Positions 17,763 through 27,485 of a stretch of DNA of 64,000 bases are shown piece by piece; position 1 is the first letter of the stretch, and the number at the start of each line of letters is the position of its first letter. The stretch lies in NCBI GenBank assembly GCA_902809935.1, contig LR778134.1, positions 1,364,001 through 1,428,000 of the forward strand, in the 5' to 3' direction. The position numbers and the translations under genes are program-made. The stretch is from Ruminococcaceae bacterium BL-4 (GTDB lineage Bacteria; Bacillota; Clostridia; Oscillospirales; Acutalibacteraceae). The notes under the pieces were generated by a model. The model did not search any database. It worked only from the letters and a program-made list of their open reading frames with translations, and was not told the DNA's origin.

Positions 17763-19430
17763 ATGCTGAGTGACATCGAAATTGCACAGCAAACAAAAAT
17801 GCAGCCGATTGCAAAAATTGCTGCAAACCTTGGAATTCACGAAGAGGAACTGGAGCCATATGGCCGTTATAAAGCCAAGCTCAACCAGTCCCTTTTTGAC
17901 CGTTTACAGGGAAAAACGGATGGAAAACTGGTTTTGGTAACCGCTATCAACCCGACACCGGCAGGAGAAGGAAAGACAACTACAACGGCAGGTCTTGGGG
18001 AAGCAATGGCTAAAATCGGAAAAAATGCGATTATTGCACTGCGGGAACCGAGTCTGGGCCCGGTTTTTGGAATTAAAGGCGGCGCTGCTGGTGGCGGCTA
18101 TGCACAAGTTGTACCGATGGAGGATATCAATCTTCATTTTACCGGTGATATGCACGCCATTACTGCGGCAAATAATTTGCTCTGCGCGATGCTTGATAAC
18201 CATATGCATCAAGGAAATCAGCTTGGAATCGATTCCAGAAGAATCTTGATTACACGCTGCATGGATATGAATGACCGTGCTTTGCGTAATGTTGTGATCG
18301 GTCTGGGCGGCAAAATCAACGGCGTTCCGCGCGAAGACCATTTCTGTATTACTGTTGCGAGTGAAGTCATGGCAATTTTCTGTCTGGCAAAAGATTTAAT
18401 GGATCTTAAAGAAAGACTTTCTAAAATTCTAGTTGCTTATACATTTGACGGCAAACCGGTTTATGCAGGGGATCTTCATGCCGAGGGTGCGATGACAGCA
18501 CTGCTTAAAGACGCGATTAACCCCAATTTGGTGCAGACGCTCGAAAATACTCCGGCAATCATGCATGGCGGTCCATTCGCAAATATTGCGCACGGCTGCA
18601 ACAGTGTGCGTGCAACCAGAATCGCTTTGAAGCTTGCAGATTACTGCATTACAGAGGCAGGATTCGGCAGTGACCTTGGCGCCGAGAAGTTTATGGATAT
18701 CAAGTGCCGTCTTGCGGGACTTCATCCTTCCTGTATTGTGCTGGTGGCAACCGACCGTGCGCTGAAATACAACGGCGGAGTGCCAAAGGCGGATACCTCT
18801 AAACCGAATTTGGAAGCCCTTAAAAAGGGAATTGTTAACCTTGGAAAACATATTGAAAACATGAGAAAATATGGCGTGCCGGTCGTGGTTGCGATCAACC
18901 GGTTCCTCACAGATCCGGAGGATGAGCTTTCTTATATTGAGCAGTTCTGTAAAGAGAATGGGGCGGATTTTGCTCTGTCCGAAGTTTTTGCAAAAGGCGG
19001 AGAAGGCGGACGGGCTCTGGCAGAAAAAGTGGTTTCTGCCTGTGAAAAGCCTTCTGATTTTCATCCGATTTATAAGGAAGAGCTTTCTATTGAGAAAAAA
19101 ATTGAGAAGATTGCAAAAGAAATCTATGGGGCAGAGGGAGTTTCCTATTCTAAGCAGGCGAAAAAATCCCTTGCAGAAATTAAAAATCTTGGCGGGGACA
19201 AATTGCCGGTCTGCATTGCAAAGACACAGTACAGTCTTTCTGACGATGCGTCTCTGTTGGGACGTCCGCAGGGATTTAAGATTACAATCCGTGATCTGAA
19301 AATTTCCAGCGGTGCCGGATTTGTTGTGGCCTACGCGGGGGATATTATGACAATGCCTGGTTTGCCGAAGGTACCTGCTGCTTTGAAGATCGATGTTGCA
19401 AAAAATGGAAAAATTGAGGGATTGTTCTAA
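17763..19430 (+). CDS. fhs: Formate--tetrahydrofolate ligase
   Basis: This 555-residue enzyme makes 10-formyltetrahydrofolate from formate, ATP and THF, feeding purine and one-carbon metabolism and, in acetogens, the methyl branch of the Wood-Ljungdahl pathway. It has the P-loop [17 protein letters not shown] near residues 60-76 and [19 protein letters not shown] after it, both standard in the family, and full length. The ATG has a strong TTGGAGG site. Its stop codon overlaps the tsaE start (TAATG), so the two are translationally linked, and it heads an operon with tsaE, tsaB, rpiB and upp. Confidence 0.97.
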   Translation: MLSDIEIAQQTKMQPIAKIAANLGIHEEELEPYGRYKAKLNQSLFDRLQGKTDGKLVLVTAINPTPAGEGKTTTTAGLGEAMAKIGKNAIIALREPSLGPVFGIKGGAAGGGYAQVVPMEDINLHFTGDMHAITAANNLLCAMLDNHMHQGNQLGIDSRRILITRCMDMNDRALRNVVIGLGGKINGVPREDHFCITVASEVMAIFCLAKDLMDLKERLSKILVAYTFDGKPVYAGDLHAEGAMTALLKDAINPNLVQTLENTPAIMHGGPFANIAHGCNSVRATRIALKLADYCITEAGFGSDLGAEKFMDIKCRLAGLHPSCIVLVATDRALKYNGGVPKADTSKPNLEALKKGIVNLGKHIENMRKYGVPVVVAINRFLTDPEDELSYIEQFCKENGADFALSEVFAKGGEGGRALAEKVVSACEKPSDFHPIYKEELSIEKKIEKIAKEIYGAEGVSYSKQAKKSLAEIKNLGGDKLPVCIAKTQYSLSDDASLLGRPQGFKITIRDLKISSGAGFVVAYAGDIMTMPGLPKVPAALKIDVAKNGKIEGLF

Positions 19431-19849
19431 TGAAACCCTTTTTAAGTCATTCTCCGGAGGAGACCGAAGCATTTGGACGCCAAATTGCGGAGCAGTTAAA
19501 AGGCGGAGAGGTGCTTGCCCTTTTTGGACCGATGGGAATGGGAAAAACTGCGTTTACGCGGGGCGTGTGCGCAGGGCTTGGAATTATAAATGGTGTTTGC
19601 AGCCCCACTTTTGCATTGGTGCATTGCTATGAGGGAAGGCTCCCCGTTTACCATTTTGATATGTATCGGGTAGACGGCTGGGACGATCTTTCTTCTACCG
19701 GATATTTTGATTATCTGGAGTCTAATGGTGTGCTGATTATTGAGTGGAGTGAAAATATCGAAGCGGCGCTGCCGGAAACTGCAGTGCGGATTACGATTGA
19801 ACCCGGAGAAAAAGAGAATGATCGTATTTTTACAATAGAAGGGCTGTGA
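19430..19849 (+). CDS. tsaE: tRNA threonylcarbamoyladenosine biosynthesis ATPase TsaE
   Basis: This 139-residue P-loop protein has the Walker A motif GPMGMGKTAF (33-42) and, further on, HFDMYRVDGWDDLSSTGYFDYLE, the TsaE signature. It drives the TsaBDE cycle that installs t6A at position 37 of ANN-decoding tRNAs. It overlaps the fhs stop by one base and is followed after four bases by tsaB, the usual neighbour. Confidence 0.95.
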   Translation: MKPFLSHSPEETEAFGRQIAEQLKGGEVLALFGPMGMGKTAFTRGVCAGLGIINGVCSPTFALVHCYEGRLPVYHFDMYRVDGWDDLSSTGYFDYLESNGVLIIEWSENIEAALPETAVRITIEPGEKENDRIFTIEGL

Positions 19850-19853
19850 TTCT

Positions 19854-20558
19854 GTGAAATTGTTGGCAATTGATGCTTCTGCAGGGGCGGCTTCTGCCTG
19901 CGTCTGGGAAGAAGGAAAGGTACTTGGAGAAAATTATATCAATACGCGTCTGACTCATAGCCAGACCTTGATGCCGATGATTGACGGTGTTTTACAGTAT
20001 ACCAAGATTTCGCTTTCCGAAATTGATGCATTTGCAGTTTCTGCCGGTCCCGGATCTTTTACTGGGGTGCGCATTGCGGTTTCCAGCATTAAGGGCATTT
20101 CTATGGCAACTGGAAAGCCATGTGTTTCTGTTTCAACACTCGAAGCGATGGCGCAAAATCTTTTGGTGCTGCCCTGCACTGCATGCTGTGTAATGGATGC
20201 TCGCTGCGGGCAGGTTTATAATGCTCTGTTTTCCATTGAAGATGGAAAAGTGCGGCGCCTTTGTGAAGACCGTGCTTTGTCGATCAAAGAACTTGCAGAA
20301 GAATGTGCCGGCCTGTCGGAACCATTGGTTTTAGTTGGAGACGGTGCACAGCTTTGCGCAAAGTCGCCGGAGTTTATAGAAATTAATGCGCGTCTTTCCC
20401 CTGAACCAATTCAGTATCAGAGAGCGTCTGGGGTAGCACGGGTAGCAGCAGAAAAAATTTTACGCGGTGAAACGGTAACAGCTCGGGAACTTCAGCCGGT
20501 TTATCTTCGGTCACCTCAAGCAGAGCGCAGTTTGCGCCTAAAAAACAAAAAAGTTTGA
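19854..20558 (+). CDS. tsaB: tRNA threonylcarbamoyladenosine biosynthesis protein TsaB
   Basis: This 234-residue ASKHA-fold protein begins KLLAIDASAGAASACVWE and has SAGPGSFTGVRIAVSSIKG near residues 61-80, the TsaB signature. It is the inactive scaffold paralogue of TsaD in the t6A complex. The start is GTG, four bases after the tsaE stop. A rimI homologue, often next, is absent; rpiB follows instead. Confidence 0.94.
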   Translation: MKLLAIDASAGAASACVWEEGKVLGENYINTRLTHSQTLMPMIDGVLQYTKISLSEIDAFAVSAGPGSFTGVRIAVSSIKGISMATGKPCVSVSTLEAMAQNLLVLPCTACCVMDARCGQVYNALFSIEDGKVRRLCEDRALSIKELAEECAGLSEPLVLVGDGAQLCAKSPEFIEINARLSPEPIQYQRASGVARVAAEKILRGETVTARELQPVYLRSPQAERSLRLKNKKV

Positions 20559-20583
20559 TAAGGGAAAAAGGAGTATAAAATTC

Positions 20584-21027
20584 ATGATTGCAATCGGAGC
20601 CGATCATGGCGGATTTCAAATCAAAGAAGCCGTAAAAGCATATTTGGACAGCCAAAATATTGCTTATCAGGATTTTGGAACCCACAGCGAAGAAAGTGTG
20701 GATTATCCACCTATTGCCGCAAAGGTAGCGCATGCGGTGGCTGGTGAAGAATGTGAAAAAGGAATCCTCTGCTGCGGAACCGGCATTGGGATGTCGATTG
20801 CCGCTAATAAGGTGGATGGTGTTCGTGCTTCTGCATGTGATAATGAGTTTTGTGCAGAGATGACCCGTCGCCATAATAACTGCAACTGCCTTTGTATGGG
20901 CGGTCGTGTGATTGACGAAAAAAAAGCGGTAGAACTCACTAAGATTTATCTGGAAACGCCGTTTGAAGGTGGACGCCATCAGCGCCGTTTAGATCAAATT
21001 ACTGCAATCGAACAGAATAAGCTGTAA
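20584..21027 (+). CDS. rpiB: Ribose 5-phosphate isomerase B
   Basis: This 147-residue RpiB/LacAB-family protein interconverts ribulose 5-phosphate and ribose 5-phosphate. It begins MIAIGADHGGFQIKEAV, has DYPPIAAKVAHAV and the catalytic region GILCCGTGIGMSIAANK with the reactive cysteine, and CDNEFCAEMTRRHNNCN afterwards. The spacing of 25 bases after tsaB and an AAGGAG site suggest continued transcription. With upp downstream it provides and uses ribose phosphate for nucleotide metabolism. Confidence 0.95.
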   Translation: MIAIGADHGGFQIKEAVKAYLDSQNIAYQDFGTHSEESVDYPPIAAKVAHAVAGEECEKGILCCGTGIGMSIAANKVDGVRASACDNEFCAEMTRRHNNCNCLCMGGRVIDEKKAVELTKIYLETPFEGGRHQRRLDQITAIEQNKL

Positions 21028-21058
21028 GATATAAAAACAATATGGAGGTCATTTAAAA

Positions 21059-21691
21059 ATGGACAAACAGGTTTTCATCATGGATCATCCGCTGATTCAG
21101 CATAAGCTCACATTCTTAAGAGACAAGAATACGGGCTCAAAGGAGTTTCGTCAGTTGGTCAGCGAGATTGCCATGCTGGAGTGCTATGAAGCGACGCGGG
21201 ATCTTCCTCTGGAGGAGGTCGATACAGAGACTCCTGTCGCAGTAGCACATACAAAGGTCATCGCAGGACGTAAACTTGCTTTCATTCCGATCTTGCGTGC
21301 AGGTCTTGGAATGGTGGAAGGCGTTCTGGAGATGGTTCCCGCGGCGAAGGTTGGACATATTGGTCTTTATCGTGACCCGAAAACGCTGCAGCCGGTGGAA
21401 TATTACAGCAAACTGCCCCATGATATTGAAGAACGCGATGTCATTGTGTTGGATCCGATGTTAGCGACAGGCGGCTCCGGAATTGATGCAGTGACCATTA
21501 TCAAGCGCAGCAATCCCAAGAGCATTAAATTTATGTGCATTATTGCAGCGCCGGAAGGTCTGAAAGCATTTACCGAAGCGCATCCGGATGTGCAGCTTTA
21601 TTGTGCAGCAGTGGATGATCATCTCAATGACCATGGATATATTGTTCCCGGTCTTGGAGATGCAGGAGATCGCATTTTTGGAACCCTGTAA
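21059..21691 (+). CDS. upp: Uracil phosphoribosyltransferase
   Basis: This 210-residue enzyme salvages uracil to UMP with PRPP. It begins [22 protein letters not shown], a family hallmark, has the PRPP-loop motif [18 protein letters not shown] near residues 128-145, and ends [16 protein letters not shown], which is the uracil-binding C-terminus. A TGGAGGTC site precedes the ATG. It is the last gene of the fhs operon and is followed by a terminator. Confidence 0.97.
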   Translation: MDKQVFIMDHPLIQHKLTFLRDKNTGSKEFRQLVSEIAMLECYEATRDLPLEEVDTETPVAVAHTKVIAGRKLAFIPILRAGLGMVEGVLEMVPAAKVGHIGLYRDPKTLQPVEYYSKLPHDIEERDVIVLDPMLATGGSGIDAVTIIKRSNPKSIKFMCIIAAPEGLKAFTEAHPDVQLYCAAVDDHLNDHGYIVPGLGDAGDRIFGTL

Positions 21692-21712
21692 AAAATTATT
21701 TTTATAAAAAAT

Positions 21713-21765
21713 AAAAATCCTGACTAGTGAAAAGTAAAAAACTTTTTGCGGTCGGGATTTTTTGA
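21713..21765 (+). terminator. Terminator of the fhs-upp operon
   Basis: AAAAATCCTGAC (21713-21724) pairs with GTCGGGATTTTTT (21751-21763), including one G-U pair, with an inner A/T-rich arm and a T-run. Confidence 0.75.
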
Positions 21766-21847
21766 TAAAGAATTTGAGCCTCGTAGTTTTAACTTTCGAC
21801 TAAATTCTATAAAAAATAGTACTTTTTTACAAAAAATCACTTTTTCC

Positions 21848-21876
21848 CTTAACTTTTTCAAAAAATTTGCTATAAT
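21848..21876 (+). promoter_or_regulatory. Promoter of the dockerin-like protein gene
   Basis: TGCTATAAT (21868-21876) is an extended -10; the -35 at 21848-21853 (CTTAAC) is weak. Confidence 0.5.
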
Positions 21877-21911
21877 TAAAGTAAAATTAGAAAAATAGAG
21901 GCGCAGAACTT

Positions 21912-23015
21912 ATGGGAGAAAAGTGTTTGCGAAAAAAGCGGAAGATTTTAATTGGAACGGTATTGACTTTTATAGTGGCAGTTGTTTTGGTCGGAGTATG
22001 GCAGTATCAGATTCACGGCGCTGAAAAAATGGCACCGACAAAAATTTCAGATGAGGCGGCATTTAAACAAAACCGAATGGCTTTTCCACTTGGCAGTCAA
22101 TGGGTAATCTTCAGTACAGATGGGCAGAAAACGAGACTTGCCCTTGTGGAGAATTCCGGAAAACTCAGCAAAGGGACAACGCCCATGGAATTGGAAGGAA
22201 GTTATTTATTCGGCGCAGTTCAGGCTGACAAAATTGTCTTTGTTGGATTCGAAAAAGATCGTTCACTCAGCATAGAAGCAGTTTCTCTTTCTTCCGGGGA
22301 AACTTGCGAATGGAGCGGCTTTTTGCCGGAAGATTCTAGAAAGTGCAGTGACCTGTATTTTGATTCTCAAACCAATAGGATGATTTTGCGCTATTATGGA
22401 GAACGTGCGGCAATTCTTAACTATAAGCTTTTGTGGGGACAGAAACCAGTGTTGATGAAGACGCACGAGAAACCACAGGCATCTATAGGGGTTCCTCTTC
22501 CGGATGAAACATCAGAGGTTTCTAGACCTTTTGAGAGTTCCGCCGAATCTTCCTCTAAGACGGTCAGCTCTAAATCCGATTCGAGTTCTTCATTGCCTAT
22601 TTCTTCAACGAGTTCACAGCCCAACACAGAAGAGGAAAATTATTATATTTTTGATGAACCGATTACGGTCAGTCAGTTAAAAGAGACATTTAACCACGTT
22701 AGAAAAAATAAAGATGTGGAAGTCATTACAAAGTCAGGGTATGATGTTTCCGAAGGTGCCGTTGTGACAGGAGATCAAATTTCATTTTTAGACATCGGAG
22801 GGGAACAAAAAACGATGACCGCAGTGATTTTAGGGGATCTGACAGGCTCCGGAAAGCCGGATTCCAAATCGCTCAAAGTGTTTTATCCGGCACTTGCCTA
22901 TCATTCATTTAACGAACTTCAACGCTGTGCCGCCGATTTGGACGGAGATGGAACGGTGACAACTTCTGATCTTTTGCTTTTGAAAAAGAGAATCCTTTAT
23001 GGCACAGTAGGATAA
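21912..23015 (+). CDS. Membrane-anchored protein with a C-terminal dockerin-like domain
   Basis: This 367-residue protein has a basic start and one membrane segment at about 11-30, an outer domain of about 150 residues that I do not recognise, a serine-rich linker at about 203-240, and a C-terminal dockerin type I-like module at about 307-363. The second repeat has a canonical calcium loop, DLDGDGTVTTSD (342-353), followed by LLLLKKRIL. The first repeat (GDLTGSGKPDSKSL) is degenerate. No cohesin or carbohydrase gene is in the window, so cellulosome membership is not supported. A calcium-stabilised cell-surface role is more likely. It is monocistronic. Confidence 0.7.
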   Translation: MGEKCLRKKRKILIGTVLTFIVAVVLVGVWQYQIHGAEKMAPTKISDEAAFKQNRMAFPLGSQWVIFSTDGQKTRLALVENSGKLSKGTTPMELEGSYLFGAVQADKIVFVGFEKDRSLSIEAVSLSSGETCEWSGFLPEDSRKCSDLYFDSQTNRMILRYYGERAAILNYKLLWGQKPVLMKTHEKPQASIGVPLPDETSEVSRPFESSAESSSKTVSSKSDSSSSLPISSTSSQPNTEEENYYIFDEPITVSQLKETFNHVRKNKDVEVITKSGYDVSEGAVVTGDQISFLDIGGEQKTMTAVILGDLTGSGKPDSKSLKVFYPALAYHSFNELQRCAADLDGDGTVTTSDLLLLKKRILYGTVG

Positions 23016-23115
23016 AAAAACCAATGGAGGCAGTGCAAAATTTACCGAATTTACAGTGCTAGAAGAGAAAAAAAGAATGGATGTATAAAAATTTTTTGGT
23101 TTTACAAAATTCTCC

Positions 23116-23144
23116 TTGAACCATAGAAAAGAATCCTGTATGAT
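23116..23144 (+). promoter_or_regulatory. Promoter of the pyridoxamine kinase gene
   Basis: TTGAAC (23116-23121) and TATGAT (23139-23144) are 17 bases apart, about 29 bases before the ATG at 23173. Confidence 0.6.
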
Positions 23145-23172
23145 GAACAGAAACTGTATAGAGGGTGATTCT

Positions 23173-24024
23173 ATGAAAAAACAACCGCGTGTAGCAGCAA
23201 TTCATGATCTTTCCGGCTTCGGCCGTTGCTCGTTGAGTATTGTCCTGCCGGTTCTAAGTGCAGCCGGAATTGAGACCTGTCCGATTCCGACTGCTGTTTT
23301 TTCCAGCCATACCGGAGGTTTGCCGGGCGTTTGGCATCAAGATCTCACTGAGGCCATGAAAGGATTTTTAAAGCAGTGGAAACAGCTCGGTTTGACTTTT
23401 GATGCAATTTATGTAGGATTTTTAGGCAGTGAAGAACAAATTTCTGTAGTCAAAGAGTTTTTGCAGACATTTTCCGGGCCGAAAACCTTTATATTGGTCG
23501 ATCCTGCAATGGCAGATCATGGTGCGCTTTATCAAACTTATACGAAAAAAATGGCAGAAGAAACTGCAGAACTTTGTTCGGCTGCGGACTTAATTGTTCC
23601 GAATCGTACCGAATCCGCTTTCCTTCTGCAGGAGCCCTATGAGGAAAAACCTTGTGTGCGGGCAGAAATTGAGTCTCAGTTAAGACGCCTTTCAGATTTG
23701 GGACCGCGTAAAGTGGTTTTGACAGGGGTTTGGTTTGCCCCGGCACTTTTGGGAGCAGCAGGATTTGACCGTGATACAGGAAAGTTTAGTTATGCACTGG
23801 CACCAAAAATTCAGGGAAATTATCACGGAACGGGAGATCTTCTGGCTGCGTCTCTTTTAGCGGGCATTTTAAATCGCATCTCGTTTGAAGGAGCTTTACA
23901 GGCAGCAGTCGATTTTACGGCTCTCAGTATTCGTACAACATGGGAAGCAGGAACGGATCCCCGTTATGGAGTTTTGTTCGAATCGCTTTTGCCGCAGTTT
24001 CAAAAGGCAATCGGCTGTTTTTGA
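23173..24024 (+). CDS. pdxY: Pyridoxamine/pyridoxal kinase
   Basis: This 283-residue ribokinase-family protein phosphorylates B6 vitamers for PLP salvage. Near its start it has AAIHDLSGFGRCSLSIVLP, the pyridoxal-kinase signature, then ETCPIPTAVFSSHTGG, the DPAMADHG segment, and the ATP/anion-hole region NYHGTGDLLAASL with the catalytic aspartate near residue 223. The ATG at 23173 follows AGAGGGTG; an upstream in-frame ATG at 23116 lies in the -35 element and is rejected. It has its own promoter and terminator. Confidence 0.93.
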   Translation: MKKQPRVAAIHDLSGFGRCSLSIVLPVLSAAGIETCPIPTAVFSSHTGGLPGVWHQDLTEAMKGFLKQWKQLGLTFDAIYVGFLGSEEQISVVKEFLQTFSGPKTFILVDPAMADHGALYQTYTKKMAEETAELCSAADLIVPNRTESAFLLQEPYEEKPCVRAEIESQLRRLSDLGPRKVVLTGVWFAPALLGAAGFDRDTGKFSYALAPKIQGNYHGTGDLLAASLLAGILNRISFEGALQAAVDFTALSIRTTWEAGTDPRYGVLFESLLPQFQKAIGCF

Positions 24025-24076
24025 TTGAAAACGAAGAGGCGTAATCTTTACATTTTATCAAATTCAGGCTATACTT

Positions 24077-24122
24077 AAGGAATCGAAGCTGGCAGTTTTT
24101 GCCGCTTGGATTCCTTTTCTTT
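24077..24122 (+). terminator. Terminator after pdxY
   Basis: AAGGAATC...GCTGGCA pairs with TGCC...GCTTGGATTCCTT around a T-rich loop, and TTTTCTTTATT follows. Confidence 0.7.
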
Positions 24123-24166
24123 ATTAAAAATTAAAAAATTATTTTATCCCGAAAGGAGGGGAAGAC

Positions 24167-26014
24167 TTGGAGCAAGTACTAACTGTACTGAAATCTGTAC
24201 CCAATCTGGTCTTCTTTATTTTTCGCATTATTATCCCAATTCTGTCACTTTTGGTGATTTTACGCTGTTATGCTTCTATGCGTGCAGGGCGCAGAAGAGA
24301 AGAACCGGTCGTTTTTTTGGAGGATGTAGCTTCCGGTGTTATGATACCGGTTCTCTATTGGGAAAACAGCATTGGACGAAGCAAAAGCTGTGATATTCGG
24401 ATTCCGGATGATACCATCAGTCGGGATCATGCCGTTTTGATGCGTCGGGAATCCGGATGGACGATTGTAGATACGGAAAGCAAATCTGGTACCTTTTTAA
24501 ATGGTAAAAAAATTAAGGGGGCTATGAGCGTACGTCCCGGAGATACCATTAAAGTAGGTGCGACCTCCTTAGTTTTAAAAAGAGTAACCGATGTAAAGCC
24601 TCAGGCACGTCCCGGACGTCACCAGCAGGCCAAAACACCTTCTCCGGCAGGTTTGCTTCTTACGACGACTTTGATTCAGGCTCTGCTTTTTTCGCAGGCA
24701 TGCTATGGTTCTGGGGAGCTTTCGTTGCTGCCGGTTTTGCCGTTTGTGGTGCTTTTGATTGTAGAATGGGGACTTTATTTTTATTCCCGCAGGATCCTTA
24801 GCCGCGTAAGCTTTGAAATTGAAACGATTGGCTTTTTGTTTTCTGGAATTGGACTAGCTCTATTGTCCGGACAGCGTTTGGAACTGGATGAGGGACAAGC
24901 TTTGCCGAGCGCTACCACCCTTTTTCATTGGGCCAGTATGAAAGTAACCTATACACAAATGATTACGATGATAATGGGTGTGGTCCTTTTCTGTGTTATG
25001 GTTTGGTTTATGAAGGATCTGGAACGTACTACAAAGTGGAGAATTCCGGTTACTGTTGCGGCAGTCGGATTGTTGGCGTTGAACCTTTTGCTTGCACATT
25101 CTACTTATGGTTCTAAAAACTGGATCAGTATTGGCGGAGCCAGTATTCAGCCCAGTGAATTTGTCAAGCTCGCTTTTATTTTTGCCGGCGCTGCAACACT
25201 AGACCGTTTGCAGACAAAACGAAATTTGGCTGGATTTATTGGGTTTTCCGCTATCTGCATGGGTGCACTTTTCCTTATGAAAGATTTGGGAACGGCAGTT
25301 ATTTTCTTTGTGACCTTCTTAATCATTTCTTTTATGCGTTCCGGAAGTGTTCGTACAGTCGCTTTGGCGATTTCTGCTGCTGGTCTGGGGGGATTGCTCG
25401 TTTTGCAGATGATGCCTCATGTTGCCAGTCGGTTTGATGGTTGGAGACATGTTTGGGAGGATACCCAGAATGTCGGATATCAGCAGTCTCGTGGAATGAG
25501 CTATGGCGCCGGCGGGGGACTTTTTGGCTTGGGAATCGGAAACGGCGGAATGGGTGCTGGTACTGGTCCTATGACCGGAAAATCCAATATGCTTTTTGCT
25601 GCCAACAGTGATTTGGTTTTTGACATGGTCTGTGAAGAACTTGGAATCGTTTTGGCGATTGTCATTTTGATTGGTCTGGTTTTGCTGGCCTTTTATGTAC
25701 GTGGAGACGTCAGCCGCAGCCGCAGTACTTTTTATTCGATTTCTTCTTGTGCAGCGGCCGGAATGCTTTTATTTCAGACGATGCTGAATGTTTTTGGCAG
25801 CACAGATGTTTTGCCGTTTACCGGTGTAACGTTGCCCTTTATCAGTGCAGGCGGCAGCAGTATGATCAGCTGTTGGGGAATGCTTGCGTTTTTAAAGGCC
25901 AGTGATGAACGTACTTATGCAGGCCGTCGTCGGGGCAGTGTTCCGATTTCACGGTCGATTAGAGAAGAGCCGGAATATCGGCCGCGCAGAGCGGTGAGGG
26001 GAGACGGTGACTAA
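24167..26014 (+). CDS. FHA domain-fused SEDS (FtsW/RodA/SpoVE) protein
   Basis: This 615-residue protein has one membrane segment at about 13-35, an FHA phosphothreonine-binding domain at about 60-140 with IGRS (69-72), SRDH (85-88) and SGTFLNG (107-113), then a SEDS glycosyltransferase with about ten membrane segments. The latter shows GGASIQPSEFVKLAF and TGVTLPFISAGGSS. The TTG start has an AAAGGAGGGG site. The next gene, whose start overlaps the stop (TAATG), is a class B penicillin-binding protein, so they form a polymerase-transpeptidase pair. FHA fusion suggests control by a Ser/Thr kinase; no kinase gene is in the window. Confidence 0.92.
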   Translation: MEQVLTVLKSVPNLVFFIFRIIIPILSLLVILRCYASMRAGRRREEPVVFLEDVASGVMIPVLYWENSIGRSKSCDIRIPDDTISRDHAVLMRRESGWTIVDTESKSGTFLNGKKIKGAMSVRPGDTIKVGATSLVLKRVTDVKPQARPGRHQQAKTPSPAGLLLTTTLIQALLFSQACYGSGELSLLPVLPFVVLLIVEWGLYFYSRRILSRVSFEIETIGFLFSGIGLALLSGQRLELDEGQALPSATTLFHWASMKVTYTQMITMIMGVVLFCVMVWFMKDLERTTKWRIPVTVAAVGLLALNLLLAHSTYGSKNWISIGGASIQPSEFVKLAFIFAGAATLDRLQTKRNLAGFIGFSAICMGALFLMKDLGTAVIFFVTFLIISFMRSGSVRTVALAISAAGLGGLLVLQMMPHVASRFDGWRHVWEDTQNVGYQQSRGMSYGAGGGLFGLGIGNGGMGAGTGPMTGKSNMLFAANSDLVFDMVCEELGIVLAIVILIGLVLLAFYVRGDVSRSRSTFYSISSCAAAGMLLFQTMLNVFGSTDVLPFTGVTLPFISAGGSSMISCWGMLAFLKASDERTYAGRRRGSVPISRSIREEPEYRPRRAVRGDGD

Positions 26015-27381
26015 TGAATGTAACCCGTAAACGTTCTTTTATTTTGTATTTTATTATCGCTGCCTTTATTGGCTGTCTTGGATTCTTTTTATTCGAATAT
26101 TTTACAAGTGCTTCTTCATGGGCAACGAATCCTGTTAATAAGCTTGCAACAGCGCAGGCAGGCAGCGATTCTACTGGGCGTGTTTATGACCGCAACGGAG
26201 TATTGCTTGCCTATAGCCAAAATGGGGCGCGCCTTTATAATAGTGACAAAGAAATTCGATGCAGTATGCTGCATGCAGTAGGGGATACGGAAGGCAATAT
26301 TTCTACCGGGGTGCAGACTGCCATGCGCAGTCGGTTGACCGGTTATAATCTGATTACAGGTCTTGGAACGCCCTTTGGATTGAAGACGACCGGTGATGTG
26401 ACGCTTACGCTTGACAGCAGCTTAAATAAGACCGCCTATGAACTTATGAATGGGCAAAAAGGTGCTGCAATGATCTATAACTGGAAGACAGGAGAAATCC
26501 TTTCTATGGTGAGCAATCCAGGATTTGATCCACAGAATCCGCCACAGGATATCGGTACAAATGCTGCCTATGATGGTGCTTATGTGAATAAAGTGCTTTC
26601 AGGTGCTTTGACTCCCGGATCTATTTTTAAGATTGTCACGACAGTGGCGGCCAGTGAAAACATGCCTGATTTGGACAGCCAGAGTTTTCATTGCGATGGA
26701 TCTGAAGTAATTGGAGGATCGCCGATCACTTGTACCGAAGTACATGGAAATCAGAATTTTCAGCAGGCACTTGCCAATAGCTGTAATATTGCATTTGCGC
26801 ATCTGTCTATCAATCTTGGTGCCAATACGATGACGAAAACGGCAGAACAATTGGGATTTAACAAGAGCTTTGAAGTGGATGGGATTCCAACTGCGAAGAG
26901 TAGTTTTGATGTTAGTTCTGCCAGCGAGAATCAGCTGGGTTGGTCTGGCGTAGGACAGTATACGGATACTGTGAATCCATGCCATATGGCAAGAATTCTG
27001 GGAGCGATTGCAAATGGCGGAAATGCAGTGACACCGCATTTTATAAAGACATCCGGCCTTTCTGGTCTGGTTGGCAATTCAGGGGAGTCCATGATGTCCA
27101 GCACGATTGCTGATCGTGTAAAAGCCTATTTGCGCTGGAATGTGCAGAATCATTATGGCGATAAGATGTTTCCTACTGGGATGCAGGTTTGCGCTAAGAC
27201 TGGTACGGCAGAACTCGGAGAGAACAAACAAAATAACGGTTGGATGGTTGGATTTTCTCAAAATGACAGCACCCCGTATGCATTTGTTGTAGTAGTCGAA
27301 AATACTTCTCAGTATGGCTATCAGTCAGCTGGACAAGTGGCCAGCGGTTTGATGAAAGCTACCAAAAATTTGAAAAAATGA
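26014..27381 (+). CDS. Class B penicillin-binding protein (PbpA/FtsI-like transpeptidase)
   Basis: This 455-residue protein has an N-terminal membrane anchor at about 9-31, the non-catalytic motif GRVYDRNG (55-62) and a transpeptidase domain with S203-I-F-K, S256-C-N and K395-T-G. It cross-links peptidoglycan outside the membrane and is the target of beta-lactams. It is shorter than FtsI or PBP2 and resembles the compact PbpA of Actinobacteria, which also sits beside a SEDS gene and FHA proteins. Its start overlaps the FHA-SEDS stop, so the two are made together. Confidence 0.93.
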   Translation: MNVTRKRSFILYFIIAAFIGCLGFFLFEYFTSASSWATNPVNKLATAQAGSDSTGRVYDRNGVLLAYSQNGARLYNSDKEIRCSMLHAVGDTEGNISTGVQTAMRSRLTGYNLITGLGTPFGLKTTGDVTLTLDSSLNKTAYELMNGQKGAAMIYNWKTGEILSMVSNPGFDPQNPPQDIGTNAAYDGAYVNKVLSGALTPGSIFKIVTTVAASENMPDLDSQSFHCDGSEVIGGSPITCTEVHGNQNFQQALANSCNIAFAHLSINLGANTMTKTAEQLGFNKSFEVDGIPTAKSSFDVSSASENQLGWSGVGQYTDTVNPCHMARILGAIANGGNAVTPHFIKTSGLSGLVGNSGESMMSSTIADRVKAYLRWNVQNHYGDKMFPTGMQVCAKTGTAELGENKQNNGWMVGFSQNDSTPYAFVVVVENTSQYGYQSAGQVASGLMKATKNLKK

Positions 27382-27437
27382 TCGATCAGGAAAAATGAAT
27401 TTCTGATTATAATTACTTGTATTTTTGAGGATTTTCT

Positions 27438-27482
27438 AAAAAAGCGGCAAAGCCTAAATGAAAAAGGCTTTGCCGCTTTTTA
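27438..27482. terminator. Bidirectional terminator
   Basis: AAAAGCGGCAAAGCCT pairs with AGGCTTTGCCGCTTTT around AAATGAAA. It ends the PBP operon and the convergent HAD gene. Confidence 0.88.
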
Positions 27483-27485
27483 ATA

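Noticed and set aside
21912-23015. Cellulosome component
   Set aside because: The dockerin-like module is on a membrane-anchored protein and there is no cohesin or glycoside hydrolase gene nearby.
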